Source: Niveispirillum irakense DSM 11586 (GTDB lineage: Bacteria > Pseudomonadota > Alphaproteobacteria > Azospirillales > Azospirillaceae). Taken from it: a stretch of DNA of 64,000 bases. The position numbers and the translations under genes are program-made. Positions 37,304 to 47,300 of the stretch are shown here, one piece after another. The notes beneath the pieces were generated by a model. It searched no databases, was not told where the DNA came from, and saw nothing but the letters and a program-made list of their open reading frames with translations. Every line of letters starts with the position of its first letter. Position 1 is the stretch's first letter. The stretch spans positions 186,001 through 250,000 of the forward strand of contig NZ_AUCG01000016.1 of assembly GCF_000429645.1 (NCBI RefSeq), read 5' to 3'.

Positions 37304-38794
37304 ATGTACGAAGACCGGATTCGCCGTCAGTCCCTGCTGGATAAGATCGTCACGCCGGAAGAGGCCGCCCTGCTGATCAAGGATGGCATGACCATCGGGA
37401 TGAGCGGGTTCACCCGCGCTGGCGATGCCAAGGCCCTGCCGATTGCCATTGCCGAACGCGCCGCCAAAGAACCGATCCGCATCACCCTGATGACGGGTGC
37501 CTCGCTGGGCAACAATATCGACAAGATCCTGACAGAAGCCGGCGTGCTGGCCCGCCGCCTGCCCTTCCAGTCCGACCCCACCCTGCGCGCCGCCATCAAT
37601 CGGGGGGAGGTGATGTTCATCGATCAGCACCTGTCCGAAACGGTGGAACAGTTGCGGTCCGGCCAGATGGGGCCGATTGATTATGCGATTGTGGAAGCGA
37701 CGGCCATCACCGCCGATGGCGGCATCGTGCCCACCACCTCTGTCGGCAATACGGCCAGCTTCGCCATATTGGCGGAAAAGGTGATTGTGGAGTTGAACCT
37801 GTCCCAGCCGCTGGAGCTGGAGGGGCTGCACGATATCTATATCCCCACCAAGCGGCCCTCGCGCACGCCGATCCCGGTGGTCTCCTGCGACAGCCGGGCT
37901 GGCACGCCCTATATCCCCATCGATCCGGCCAAGATCGCTGCCATCGTGGTGACGGAAAAGCAGGACAGTGCCGCCAATGTGGAACCGCCGGATGACGGTA
38001 CGCGCGCCATCGCCGGCCATCTGATCGAGTTTTTCAAGCATGAGGTGGCGCGCGGCCGGCTGGACATGACGCTGAACCCGTTACAGGCCGGCATTGGTTC
38101 CATCGCCAATGCCGTGCTGCATGGGCTGATCGACAGCCCCTTCCATGACCTGCGCATGTATAGCGAGGTTTTGCAGGACAGCACGTTCGACCTGTTCGAT
38201 GCCGGTAAGCTGAATTACGCCTCGGGTTCGTCGGTTACGCTCTCGGCGGAATGTGGCGGGCGGGTCTTCTCCAAGATCGCCCAGTACCGTAACCGCTTGG
38301 TGCTGCGCCCGCAGGAAATTTCCAACCATCCAGAGGTAATCCGTCGCCTGGGCGTCATCGGCATCAACACAGCGCTGGAATTTGACATTTACGGCAATGT
38401 CAATTCCACCCATGTCGATGGCACGATGATGATGAATGGCATTGGCGGCTCAGGCGATTTCGCCCGCAATGCCTATCTGTCCGTCTTCGTCACCAAGTCG
38501 CTGGCCAAGGCGGGGGCCATTTCCTCCGTCGTGCCCATGGTCAGCCATGTCGACCATACCGAGCATGATGTGGATATTCTGGTGACGGAGGTCGGGTTGG
38601 CCGACCTGCGCGGGCTGGCCCCGCGGGAGCGGGCGCCCTTGATCATCGCCAACTGCGTCCATCCCAGCTACCGCGACCAGCTTTCCGACTATTTCACCCG
38701 CGCCAAGGCCCGCGGCGGCCATACCCCGCACCTGCTGGAAGAAGCGTTCTCCTGGCATGTGCGGCGGCGGGAAACCGGCAGCATGAAGGCCTGA
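37304..38794 (+). CDS. Acetyl-CoA hydrolase/transferase (succinyl-CoA:acetate CoA-transferase type)
   Basis: The 496-residue product has the family's paired CoA-transferase domains. GIGSIANAVLHGL and LRMYSEVLQDSTFDL carry the likely catalytic Glu288, which forms the glutamyl-CoA thioester. A glycine-rich NGIGGSGDFARNAYLS (about 377-392) binds CoA. Members such as AarC move CoA from succinyl-CoA to acetate, bypassing succinyl-CoA ligase and disposing of acetate. AAGAAGG precedes the start. Substrate preference between acetate and other acids is inferred, not proven. Confidence 0.9.
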   Translation: MYEDRIRRQSLLDKIVTPEEAALLIKDGMTIGMSGFTRAGDAKALPIAIAERAAKEPIRITLMTGASLGNNIDKILTEAGVLARRLPFQSDPTLRAAINRGEVMFIDQHLSETVEQLRSGQMGPIDYAIVEATAITADGGIVPTTSVGNTASFAILAEKVIVELNLSQPLELEGLHDIYIPTKRPSRTPIPVVSCDSRAGTPYIPIDPAKIAAIVVTEKQDSAANVEPPDDGTRAIAGHLIEFFKHEVARGRLDMTLNPLQAGIGSIANAVLHGLIDSPFHDLRMYSEVLQDSTFDLFDAGKLNYASGSSVTLSAECGGRVFSKIAQYRNRLVLRPQEISNHPEVIRRLGVIGINTALEFDIYGNVNSTHVDGTMMMNGIGGSGDFARNAYLSVFVTKSLAKAGAISSVVPMVSHVDHTEHDVDILVTEVGLADLRGLAPRERAPLIIANCVHPSYRDQLSDYFTRAKARGGHTPHLLEEAFSWHVRRRETGSMKA

Positions 38795-38802
38795 ACCAAG
38801 GC

Positions 38803-38833
38803 AGGGCCTGCACCGTCCCCCGGCGCAGGCCCT
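38803..38833. terminator. Bidirectional terminator between CoA-transferase and binding protein 5
   Basis: AGGGCCTGC (38803-38811) pairs with GCAGGCCCT (38825-38833) between convergent genes. Short T-rich or pyrimidine flanks make it a moderate terminator. Confidence 0.65.
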
Positions 38834-38839
38834 TCCCCC

Positions 38840-40432
38840 TTACGGCGTCACTTCCAGGAACTGGGACAGGTTGAAATCGGTCGGGTTCGGCGCCCAGCCT
38901 TTCAGCTTGGGGCTGACCAGACGGCGGCGGGTATTGTGGTGCAGCGGGATGATGCTGTCGCTTTCCAGCGCCACTGTTTCCGCCTTTCCCAGCAGTTCCA
39001 CCCGCTTGGCCGGATCGGTCTGGCGGTTTGCCTCATCCAGCAACTGGTCGAATTCGGCACTCTTGAAGCCGGACAGGTTCTGCTGTTCCACGTCGGAACG
39101 GAAAAGCTGAAGGAAGGAATTGGCGTCGGGATAGTCCCCGATCCAGCCGTAATATATCACATCCTGATAGGCCTTCTCGTTGCCGATGCTGGCGACAACG
39201 CGGAATTCCTGATTGTTCAGCCGCGTCTGCACCCCCAGCTTCTGCTTCCACATCGCAGCCACGGCGACATTCACCTTGCGGGCATTGTCGCTGGTGTAAT
39301 GCAGCACCTCGATCTCCGGCAGGGGCTTTCCGCCCGGCCCATAGCCAGCCTCGGCCAGCAGCTTCTTCGCCATGGCGTCGCGTTCGGCCTGGGTCTGTTT
39401 CGTCCAGGGCAGGCGCGGCGGCTCGTATCCGCCGACATTGCCGGGGGGCGTGAAGCTCCAGGCCGGCAATTCACCGCCGCCCACCACCTTCTCGGCAATC
39501 ACCTCCCGATCGATCACCAGCGACAGGGCGGCGCGCAGCTTGGGGCTGGATTTCCACGGCTCATGCGTCAGGTTGAACGCCATGTAATAGGTGGAATAGG
39601 TGGAACCAGCGCTGAAGGATTCCTTCAGATTCTCCTGCGCCCATTTGATCTGGCTGTTGGGCAGGGTGTTGGTGCTGTGCAATTCCCCGGCGCGGAACTT
39701 CTTGAATTCCGTTTCCTGATTGTCGATCGGGTAGGAGAAGACGGTGTCGATCTTCACCTTGGCCGCATCATGGTAATAGGGGTTCTTGACCTCCTTGATA
39801 TGGCTCTGCGGCACATTCTCAACCAGCATATAGGCACCGTTGCTGACCAGATGACCGGGGGCGGTGAAGCCCTCCCCATATTTTTCCAGGCTGGCCCGGT
39901 GCAGCGGGAACATCGCCACATGCTGGAGGGAGGCCAGGAAATAGCCGGTCGGCTGGGTCAGCGTCACCTTCAGCGTATGGTCGTTAACAGCCTCAACGCC
40001 CAGCGTCTCCGGTGCCTTCTTGCCTGCGGTGATGTCCCGCCCATTCACGATGGGCCAGACGAAATAGGCATAGGGCGACGCGGTTTTCGGGTTGGCCAGC
40101 CGGTGCCAGGCATAGACGAAATCCGCCGCCGTCACCGCACTGCCATCGGACCATTTGGCATCAGGCCGCAGCGTGAAGGTGTAGACAGTGCCATCAGGGC
40201 TGACCTCATAGCTGGCAGCCACGCCATTGCGGCGCTGGCCCTTGGCATCCAGGGAAAACAGCCCTTCGAACAGGTCATAAATGATGAAGGCCGCCGGCTG
40301 CAGCTCCGACTTGGTTGGGTCCAGCGTGTCAGGGGCCGCGCCGGTGCCCCGATGATAAACCATCTCGGCGGCAGCGGGCTGGGCAAACAGGATGCCGGCA
40401 AGGCCGACAGCGGCAAGAAGCGTGCGTTTCAT
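38840..40432 (-). CDS. OppA-type peptide-binding protein 5
   Basis: The 530-residue product starts MKRTLLAAVGLAGILFAQ with a signal peptide cleaved after AAA. The mature start RGTGAAPDTLDPTKSE, the second-lobe block NNQEFRVVASIGNEKAYQD and YYGWIGDYPDANSF define a subgroup shared only with copy 6. Lys- and Arg-rich TRRRLVSPKLKGW near the C-terminus differs from copies 1-3. It is convergent with the CoA-transferase gene and has no adjacent transporter. It and copy 6 are best explained as a tandem duplication. Confidence 0.92.
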   Translation of the reverse strand: MKRTLLAAVGLAGILFAQPAAAEMVYHRGTGAAPDTLDPTKSELQPAAFIIYDLFEGLFSLDAKGQRRNGVAASYEVSPDGTVYTFTLRPDAKWSDGSAVTAADFVYAWHRLANPKTASPYAYFVWPIVNGRDITAGKKAPETLGVEAVNDHTLKVTLTQPTGYFLASLQHVAMFPLHRASLEKYGEGFTAPGHLVSNGAYMLVENVPQSHIKEVKNPYYHDAAKVKIDTVFSYPIDNQETEFKKFRAGELHSTNTLPNSQIKWAQENLKESFSAGSTYSTYYMAFNLTHEPWKSSPKLRAALSLVIDREVIAEKVVGGGELPAWSFTPPGNVGGYEPPRLPWTKQTQAERDAMAKKLLAEAGYGPGGKPLPEIEVLHYTSDNARKVNVAVAAMWKQKLGVQTRLNNQEFRVVASIGNEKAYQDVIYYGWIGDYPDANSFLQLFRSDVEQQNLSGFKSAEFDQLLDEANRQTDPAKRVELLGKAETVALESDSIIPLHHNTRRRLVSPKLKGWAPNPTDFNLSQFLEVTP

Positions 40433-40531
40433 GGGATGATGGATCGCCGTTTGGGGAAAGGGGCCACTGCCAGCGGGGGCTCGCCCGGTTTGTCCGGGCG
40501 CTTTGGATTTTAGTATTTGCCGGTTCGGGAT

Positions 40532-42118
40532 TTACCCCACATCCAGCCAGCGCGTCGGGTTCTGGTCCAGCGGTGTGGGCTGCCAGCCTTTCACCTTAGG
40601 CGACACCAGCCGGCGCCGGTTATTGTGCAGGATGGTGCAGATGGGGAAATCCGCCTGATACATCCGCTCCGCCTCGGCCAGCAGGGCCATGCGGGTGGCG
40701 GTGTCCAGGCTGGCATTGGCCTCGTCCAGCTTGCGGTCAAAATCCGGGTTGCTATAGGCGGACAGGTTCTGCTGCGCCACGTCGGAGCGCAGAAGCTTCA
40801 GGAAATTGATCGGGTCGGGGAAATCCCCGATCCAGCCGTAATAGATGATGTCCTGATAGGCCTTGCGGTTGCCGATGCTGGCAACGACGCGGAATTCCTG
40901 ATTGTTCAACTGCGTCTGCACGCCCAGCACCTGCCGCCACATGGCAGCCACGGCCACCATCACGCGCTTGCTGTTCTCATTGGTGGAATGCAGCACCTCG
41001 AAGGTTGGCAGCGGTTTGCCGCCCGGCCCATAGCCAGCCTCGGCCAGCAGCTTCTTGGCCTGTTCATTGCGCTGGGCCTGGGTCAACCCGCGCCAATCCG
41101 GCTGCGGCGGCTCATACCCGCCCACCTTGCCGCTGGGGGTAAAGCTGTAGGCCGGCTTGATATCGCCGCCCATCACCTTCTCGGCAATCACCTCCCGGTC
41201 GATGGCCAACGTCAGCGCCGCCCGCAGCTTGGCATTGGATTTCCATGGTTCTTTGGTCAGGTTGAAGGCCATGTAGAAGGTGGAATATGTCGGCGTCGGC
41301 GTATAGGCCTGCTTGCCTTCCGTGCGGGCCCAGTTCACCTGCGTGATCGGCAGGTTATAGGTGACATCCACCTCCCCGGCGCGGAAGCGTTTCAGCTCCG
41401 TATCCACATTCTCCGTCACCAGATGGTAGACGGTATCCACCTTCACCTTGTCGGCATCATAATAATGCGGGTTGCGGACCAGCCGGTAATGGGTCTGCGG
41501 CACCATCTGCGCCAGTTGATAGGCGCCATTGCTGACGGGTTTTGCCTCGTCCCCACCCTTCTTCACCGGTGACATGGACTGATGCGAGAGCTGGCCCAGG
41601 AAATAGGCCGCCGGCTCCTTCAACACCACTTTCAGCGTGCGCTCATCCAGGGCGGTGACGCCCAGCGTCTCCACCGGCTTTGTCCCAGCCGACACATCCG
41701 CCCCATTTTCGATCACCCAGGTGAAATAGCCATAGGGCGAGGCGGTCTTGGGATCGGCCAGCCGGCGCCAGGCATAAACGAAATCCCCCGCCGTTACCGG
41801 GCTGCCATCGGACCATTTGCCATTGGCCCGCAAGTGGAAGGTATAGGTCTTGCCATCAGCGGAAATGTCCCATTTCTCCGCCGCGCCCGGCCGGGGCATG
41901 CCATCAGCCCCCGGCGTCAGCAGCCCTTCATACAGATCATAAATCACGATGGAGGCGGGGTGCAGTTCGGCCTTGCCCGGATCAACCGTATCGGGCGCAG
42001 AGCCCAGGCCCCGGCGCAGCACCTTGCCATCCTGCGCGAAAACGGGGGGCACCAGGCCCGCCATCGCGAGCGTCAGCGCGGTGGAGATCATGAAGGAACG
42101 GCGATGGATATGCTGCAT
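40532..42118 (-). CDS. OppA-type peptide-binding protein 6
   Basis: The product of about 528 residues begins MQHIHRRSFMISTALTLA, a signal peptide with paired Arg, cleaved near VFAQ. The block NNQEFRVVASIGNRKAYQDIIYYG and the end RRRLVSPKVKGW match copy 5 closely. The mature start reads RGLGSAPDTVDPGKAE. The start at 42118 is preferred over an upstream in-frame ATG because of the signal-peptide shape. It lies directly upstream of copy 5 on the same strand with a 99-base gap, which could be one transcript or two. Confidence 0.92.
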   Translation of the reverse strand: MQHIHRRSFMISTALTLAMAGLVPPVFAQDGKVLRRGLGSAPDTVDPGKAELHPASIVIYDLYEGLLTPGADGMPRPGAAEKWDISADGKTYTFHLRANGKWSDGSPVTAGDFVYAWRRLADPKTASPYGYFTWVIENGADVSAGTKPVETLGVTALDERTLKVVLKEPAAYFLGQLSHQSMSPVKKGGDEAKPVSNGAYQLAQMVPQTHYRLVRNPHYYDADKVKVDTVYHLVTENVDTELKRFRAGEVDVTYNLPITQVNWARTEGKQAYTPTPTYSTFYMAFNLTKEPWKSNAKLRAALTLAIDREVIAEKVMGGDIKPAYSFTPSGKVGGYEPPQPDWRGLTQAQRNEQAKKLLAEAGYGPGGKPLPTFEVLHSTNENSKRVMVAVAAMWRQVLGVQTQLNNQEFRVVASIGNRKAYQDIIYYGWIGDFPDPINFLKLLRSDVAQQNLSAYSNPDFDRKLDEANASLDTATRMALLAEAERMYQADFPICTILHNNRRRLVSPKVKGWQPTPLDQNPTRWLDVG

Positions 42119-42297
42119 GTCCGGGGCCTCTCTGTCGGGGGCGGTTGACAGCAACGCTAAGCACAAGTGCCAGCCGGCGCAATGATCGATCGAGGGTCAG
42201 CCAAAAGACGTGATTGAAAGGAAAGCCCAATGGTGCGACGCATTGTAGCGGGCCCCTTGAAGGCCCACCCATCTTCCTCTCTTGGCAGAGACCCATC

Positions 42298-43035
42298 ATG
42301 TTTGAATGGTTGTCCGACCCCAACGCCTGGGCGAGCCTTCTGACGCTCACCGCGCTGGAGATCGTTCTCGGCATCGACAACATTATTTTCATCTCAATCA
42401 TGGCCAACCGGCTGCCCGAGCACCAGCGAGCCAAGGCCCGCCAGTTCGGTCTGGCCCTGGCCTTGATCAGCCGTCTGGCATTGCTCGCCTCCATCGCCTG
42501 GATCGTGAAGCTGACCGACCCGATCTTCACCCTGTTCGACATGGGCATCTCGGTCCGCGATATGATCCTGTTCTTCGGCGGGCTGTTCCTGCTCTACAAG
42601 GGCACGGCGGAAATCCACCACACGATGGAAGGCGGGGCGGAAGATGGCGGGCCCAGCCGGACCGTTGCCACCTTCAGCGGCGTGATCATGCAGATCATGG
42701 TGCTGGATATCGTCTTCTCGCTGGACAGCGTCATCACCGCCGTCGGCATGGCGACCCAGTTGCCGGTGATGATTACCGCCGTCGTCATCGCCGTGGCCGT
42801 GATGCTGTTTGCCGCCGGCCCGACCAGCCGCTTCGTGCAGAATCACCCGACGGTCAAGATGCTGGCGCTCAGCTTCCTGATTCTGGTGGGCGTGGCGCTG
42901 ATTGCCGACGGCCTGCATTTCCACATTCCCAAGGGCTATCTCTACTTCGCCATCGCCTTCTCGGTGGCGGTGGAGATGCTGAACCTGGCGGCCGCCAAAC
43001 GACGCCGCCGCAAGGAAGCCCAAGCCGGACACTGA
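42298..43035 (+). CDS. TerC/YgdQ-family membrane protein (first)
   Basis: The 245-residue product has seven or so membrane helices. The signature LEIVLGIDNIIFISIM in helix 2 and DIVFSLDSVITAVGM in the fourth place Asp residues in the membrane that are thought to form the metal site of TerC-like exporters (manganese or calcium in relatives). A strongly basic end, AAKRRRRKEAQ, faces the cytoplasm. A terminator follows. A second, different TerC-type gene lies at the window end. No manganese riboswitch motif was seen upstream. Confidence 0.87.
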   Translation: MFEWLSDPNAWASLLTLTALEIVLGIDNIIFISIMANRLPEHQRAKARQFGLALALISRLALLASIAWIVKLTDPIFTLFDMGISVRDMILFFGGLFLLYKGTAEIHHTMEGGAEDGGPSRTVATFSGVIMQIMVLDIVFSLDSVITAVGMATQLPVMITAVVIAVAVMLFAAGPTSRFVQNHPTVKMLALSFLILVGVALIADGLHFHIPKGYLYFAIAFSVAVEMLNLAAAKRRRRKEAQAGH

Positions 43036-43061
43036 TACCGGTTCCGGTTCGTGGTAAAGAC

Positions 43062-43095
43062 AAGGGCGGCCCGATCCGGTGCCGCCCTTTTTCTT
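43062..43095 (+). terminator. Terminator of the first TerC gene
   Basis: AAGGGCGGC (43062-43070) pairs with GCCGCCCTT (43081-43089), and TTTCTT follows. Confidence 0.9.
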
Positions 43096-43123
43096 GATAT
43101 CACGCTGCCCGGACCACGCACCG

Positions 43124-43492
43124 ATGACACTGCGCCTGACAATCCGCCTGGACCTGCCCAATGGCCACCGGATCGGCCCCGGCAAGATCCGGCTGCTGGA
43201 AGCCATTGCCACCACGGGGTCCATCTCCGCTGCCGGCCGGTCGCTGGGCATGTCCTATCGCCGCGCCTGGCTGCTGGTGGATGAGATCAACCGCGCCTTC
43301 ACCCAGCCGGCCGTCGCTGGCCAGACCGGCGGCAGCGGTGGCGGTGGCACGGCACTGACCGATTGGGGGCGGGAGCTTGTGGACCTTTATCGCGGGCTGG
43401 AGGCGGGAAGTGTAACGGCCAATGCGGCGGGGCTGGACCGGGTGGAAGCCATGATGGCGACTGGGCCGGCACTGGAAGCCGCCCCTTCCTGA
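43124..43492 (+). CDS. ModE-type winged-helix regulator (DNA-binding domain only)
   Basis: The 122-residue product matches the N-terminal domain of the molybdate regulator ModE: LTIRLDLPNGHRIGPGKIRLLEAI, TTGSISAAGRSLGMSYRRAWLLVDEIN, a Gly/Ser loop and LTDWGRELVDLYRGLE. There are no molybdate-binding (TOBE/MOP) domains, so it binds DNA but needs another sensor, or is a different type of regulator. No molybdate transport genes are adjacent. The ATG at 43124 gives the usual domain start. Confidence 0.82.
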   Translation: MTLRLTIRLDLPNGHRIGPGKIRLLEAIATTGSISAAGRSLGMSYRRAWLLVDEINRAFTQPAVAGQTGGSGGGGTALTDWGRELVDLYRGLEAGSVTANAAGLDRVEAMMATGPALEAAPS

Positions 43493-43566
43493 TCCACACC
43501 GCCTTGCCGCCGCCGCAAAGCTGGCCCTATAGTCGGCGGCGACTGTCGGACCAGGAGATTGACCCC

Positions 43567-44214
43567 GTGCGCGTTCCCACTTCCCCGCTCTCCCGCCGTA
43601 CCGCCCTTGGCCTGGGCGCCAGTGCCGCCACGCTGATGGCCCTGCCGGCCTGGGCGCAGAATGCTGCTGCCATCGACCTGAAGGCCGCCACCGCCGATAT
43701 CGTCTATGGCGATCCCAAGGCCAAGGTGACCGTGGTCGAATATGCGTCGCTCGCCTGCTCGCACTGCGCCGATTTTGAGATCAATATGCTCCCCACCTTC
43801 AAGAAGGAGTTTATTGATACGGGCGAGGTGAAGCTGATCTTCCGCGATTATCCGCTGAACGCGCCCGGCCTGCGCGCCCATATGCTGATGCGCTGCCCCG
43901 GCGGTGCCAAGACCCAGGCGCTGAAGACGGCGATCATGCGGTCGCAGCACACCTGGCTGAACCAGGATTACATGAAACATCTGGCCCAAGTGGCCCGGCT
44001 GGCCGGGATCAGCCAGGAGCAGTTTGATGCCTGCACCACCGACAAGCAGTTGGAGGATTTCCTGATCAAGAGCCAATATACCGGCAGCCAGGAAAAGCAG
44101 ATCAACTCCACCCCCACCTTCATCGTCAATGACAGCGCGGTCGTCCTGGGCGCCAAGCTGGATGAGTTAACGGAAGCGGTGCAGAAGGCCGGCGCCAAGC
44201 GCAAGGCGTCGTAA
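43567..44214 (+). CDS. DsbA-family thiol-disulfide protein, Tat-type signal
   Basis: The 215-residue product has a signal region with SRRTALGLGAS and ends its hydrophobic part with PAWAQ. The thioredoxin-like domain carries Cys64-Ser-His-Cys67 and the cis-Pro loop NSTPTF. It belongs to the DsbA/DsbG-like Thioredoxin_4 group and probably forms or reshuffles disulfides in periplasmic proteins. The start is a GTG with CAGGAGA nine bases upstream. It precedes smc by about 120 bases; a functional link is not obvious. Confidence 0.88.
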   Translation: MRVPTSPLSRRTALGLGASAATLMALPAWAQNAAAIDLKAATADIVYGDPKAKVTVVEYASLACSHCADFEINMLPTFKKEFIDTGEVKLIFRDYPLNAPGLRAHMLMRCPGGAKTQALKTAIMRSQHTWLNQDYMKHLAQVARLAGISQEQFDACTTDKQLEDFLIKSQYTGSQEKQINSTPTFIVNDSAVVLGAKLDELTEAVQKAGAKRKAS

Positions 44215-44332
44215 GCCTTCTGCAAAGGTCGGCGCTACGGCTTTGATATAGATTGACGGGGGTGGTGTCTGCTGGCACCACCCCCGCTTCGTTCCGCCCC
44301 TCCCCTTTTCTCCGCCATAAGCCGCCATCCAC

Positions 44333-47300
44333 GTGCAGTTCACCAAGCTCCGCCTTACCGGCTTCAAATCCTTTGTTGACCAGACCGAACTGCTGATCGA
44401 ACCCGGCATGACCGGCGTGGTCGGCCCCAATGGCTGCGGCAAATCCAACCTGCTGGAGGCGTTGCGCTGGGCCATGGGGGAGACCTCGGCCAAGCGTATG
44501 CGCGGGGAGGATATGGATGATGTGATCTTCGGCGGCACCGCCACGCGCCCTGCCCGCAACATTGCCGAAGTGACCATGGTGCTGGGCAATGATGCCCGCA
44601 CCGCACCCCCGCCCTTCAACGAGTTTGACGAGTTGGAGATCAGCCGCCGGCTGGAACGCGGATCGGGGTCGGATTACCGCATCAACGGCAAGATCGTGCG
44701 CGCCCGCGATGTGCAAATCCTGTTTGCCGATAATGCGTCTGGCGCCAACAGCCCGGCCCTGGTCAGCCAGGGCCGGGTGGGGGCGCTGATCAATGCGCGG
44801 CCTGCCGACCGGCGGCAATTGCTGGAAGAAGCCGCCGGCATCAGCGGCCTGCATGCCAGACGGCATGAGGCGGAACTGCGTCTGCGCGCGGCGGAAACCA
44901 ACCTGACACGGCTGGAAGATGTGCTGGGCACCATGGATGCCCAGCTTCAAACCCTGCGCAAACAGGCCAAGCAGGCCGCCCGCTATCGCAATGTGCAGGA
45001 AAATATCCGCCAGACGGAAGCGCGCCTGCTGCATATACGCTGGCAGGATGCGGAGGCGACGCTGGACCGCGCCCGCAGCGGCCATGCAAAGGCGGATGAG
45101 GCGGTGCGCCAGGCCATGCTGGCCGGGACCGCCCTGGCCGAAAACCGCGCCGCCATCGCCGCCACCCTGCCGCCCAAACGGCAGGCCGAGGCCGAAGCTG
45201 CATCCGCCCTGCAACGGCTGGTCCTGTCGCGCGAACAATTAGCGGCGGAGGAAGCACGCGTGGCCGAGGCCCAGGCCGCCACCCAGCGCCGGCTGGCCCA
45301 GATCGCGTCCGACCTGTCGCGCGAACGCGCACTGGCCACCGATGCCGACAATGCCCTGCTGCGCCTGCGGGAAGAGCGCGCCCAGCTTCTGATGGCGCAG
45401 GAAGAAGAAGCGCTGGAGCAGGAGGAAGCCCAAGAAGCCCTGCTGACCGCCCGCGATGCGGTGGAACAGGCCGATCTGGCCTTGGCCGCCCTGCTGGAAC
45501 AGGCCGGGGCCGAGGAGACGGCGCGCAACACCCATCTGGGCCGGCTGCGCGACCAGCAGTCCCGGCTGGCCGTGCTGGATAAAAGGCTGGCCGACCAGAA
45601 GGCCCAGGAAGCCCAGTTGCGCCAGGGGTTGGCGGATGGGCTGGAACTGGCCACCGCGGAAGAAGCGCTGGCCCTGGCCGAAGAAAGCCTGGAAGGCGCG
45701 CGGGAAGAGGCGGAAGAAGCCGAAGCCGCCAAGCTGGAAGCCGACCGCCGGCTGGATCAGGTGCGCAGCGATGCCCTGACCGCCCAGGCCCGCAGCCGGG
45801 AGGCGCTGACCCAGGCCGAGTCGCGCTATACAAGGCTGAAGGCCGAGCGCGACGGGTTGCGGGCCTTGCTGGGGCTGGACGAGGCCGACCTGTTCCCGCC
45901 CTTGATTGACGCCGTGACCGTGGATACCGGGTATGAGCAGGCGCTGGCCGCGGCCTTGGGCGATGACCTGACGGCCCCCCTGGATGCCGCCGCCAATGTC
46001 TATTGGCAGGGCCTGCCGCCCTTGCCCGACCATGCCGCCCTGCCGGCGGGCGTCGTGCCGCTTTCCACCCATGTGAAAGCACCGCCGGCAATGGCGCGCT
46101 GCCTGCCTTATATCGGCATTGCCACCGATGCCGCCCAGGCGGCATCCCTGGCCCCCCGCCTGTTGCCCGGCCAGATGCTGGTGACCCGCGATGGCGGGGC
46201 GTGGCGCTGGGATGGCTTGACCCGCAAGCCCGGTGCCCCCACCGCCGCCGCCATCCGCCTGACCCAGCGCAACCGGCTGGCTGAGTTGGACCTGGATCTG
46301 GACGCCGCCACAGAAGCGCTCGACAGTGCCCGCGACCGCCACGCCACAGCGCGCCAGGATGCGGCGCGGGCGGAAGCAGACGCCCGACAGGCCCAGGACA
46401 GGGCCGCCCAGCGCGACAAGCTGGCGCGCGAAGCCGTGCGCACCGGGTTCCGCACCGTGGAGCAGGCGCGCGATGCCCTGTCCCGGCGTAAGGCGGAGAT
46501 GGAAGCCGCCACCGCCCGGCTGGACGCCATCCAGGGCAGCCTGACCGCCCTGGAGGCCGACCGGGCAGAGGTGGCACTGGCCGAGGCGGAGGCCCAGGCC
46601 CTGCTGGATGCGCTGCCCGATGCCGCCATCGCCCGCGATGCCATTGCCCAATCCCGTACCCGGCAGGGGGAATTGCGCGCCACGCTGGCCGCCCGGCAGG
46701 CCCGCGCCGATCAGGTGCTGCGGGAGGCAGAACAGCGCCGCCGCCGCCTGTCCCTGCTGCAACAAGAAGAACAGGGCTGGGCCACCCGCGTGGAAGGGGC
46801 GGCCAGCCGGCTGGCAGAACTGGAAGAACGCGCCCTGGAAGGCCGGGAGGAGCTGGAGACCCTGGCCGAACGTCCGCTGGCCATTGCGGAGGAGCGCCAG
46901 ATCCTGGCCGCCCAGATCCAGACGGCAGAGCGCCACCGCGCCGATGCGCTGCAAGCCCTGCAGGAAAGCGAGGCGGAACTGGCCGAGGCCGAGCGCGCCC
47001 GCACACAGGCGGAAACCGCCCTGGCCGATGCGCGCGAGGCCCGCGCCCATGCCGAGGCCGCCGTCGCCCAGTCCCTTCAGCATATGCAGGCCCTGGCCGA
47101 GCGCATTGCCGAAAAGCTGGAATGCGAGCCGCACCAGATTGCCGCCGCCACCGGCCTGGACGGAATGGCAGAAGGGGAGCGGCCCGACCCGGCCGCCCTG
47201 GAACAGCGCCTGTCCAGGCTGCTGGAGGAGCGGGAGCGGATCGGCCCCGTCAACCTGCGGGCCGAGCAGGAAGTGGCGGAAATGGAAACCCAGATCGGGA

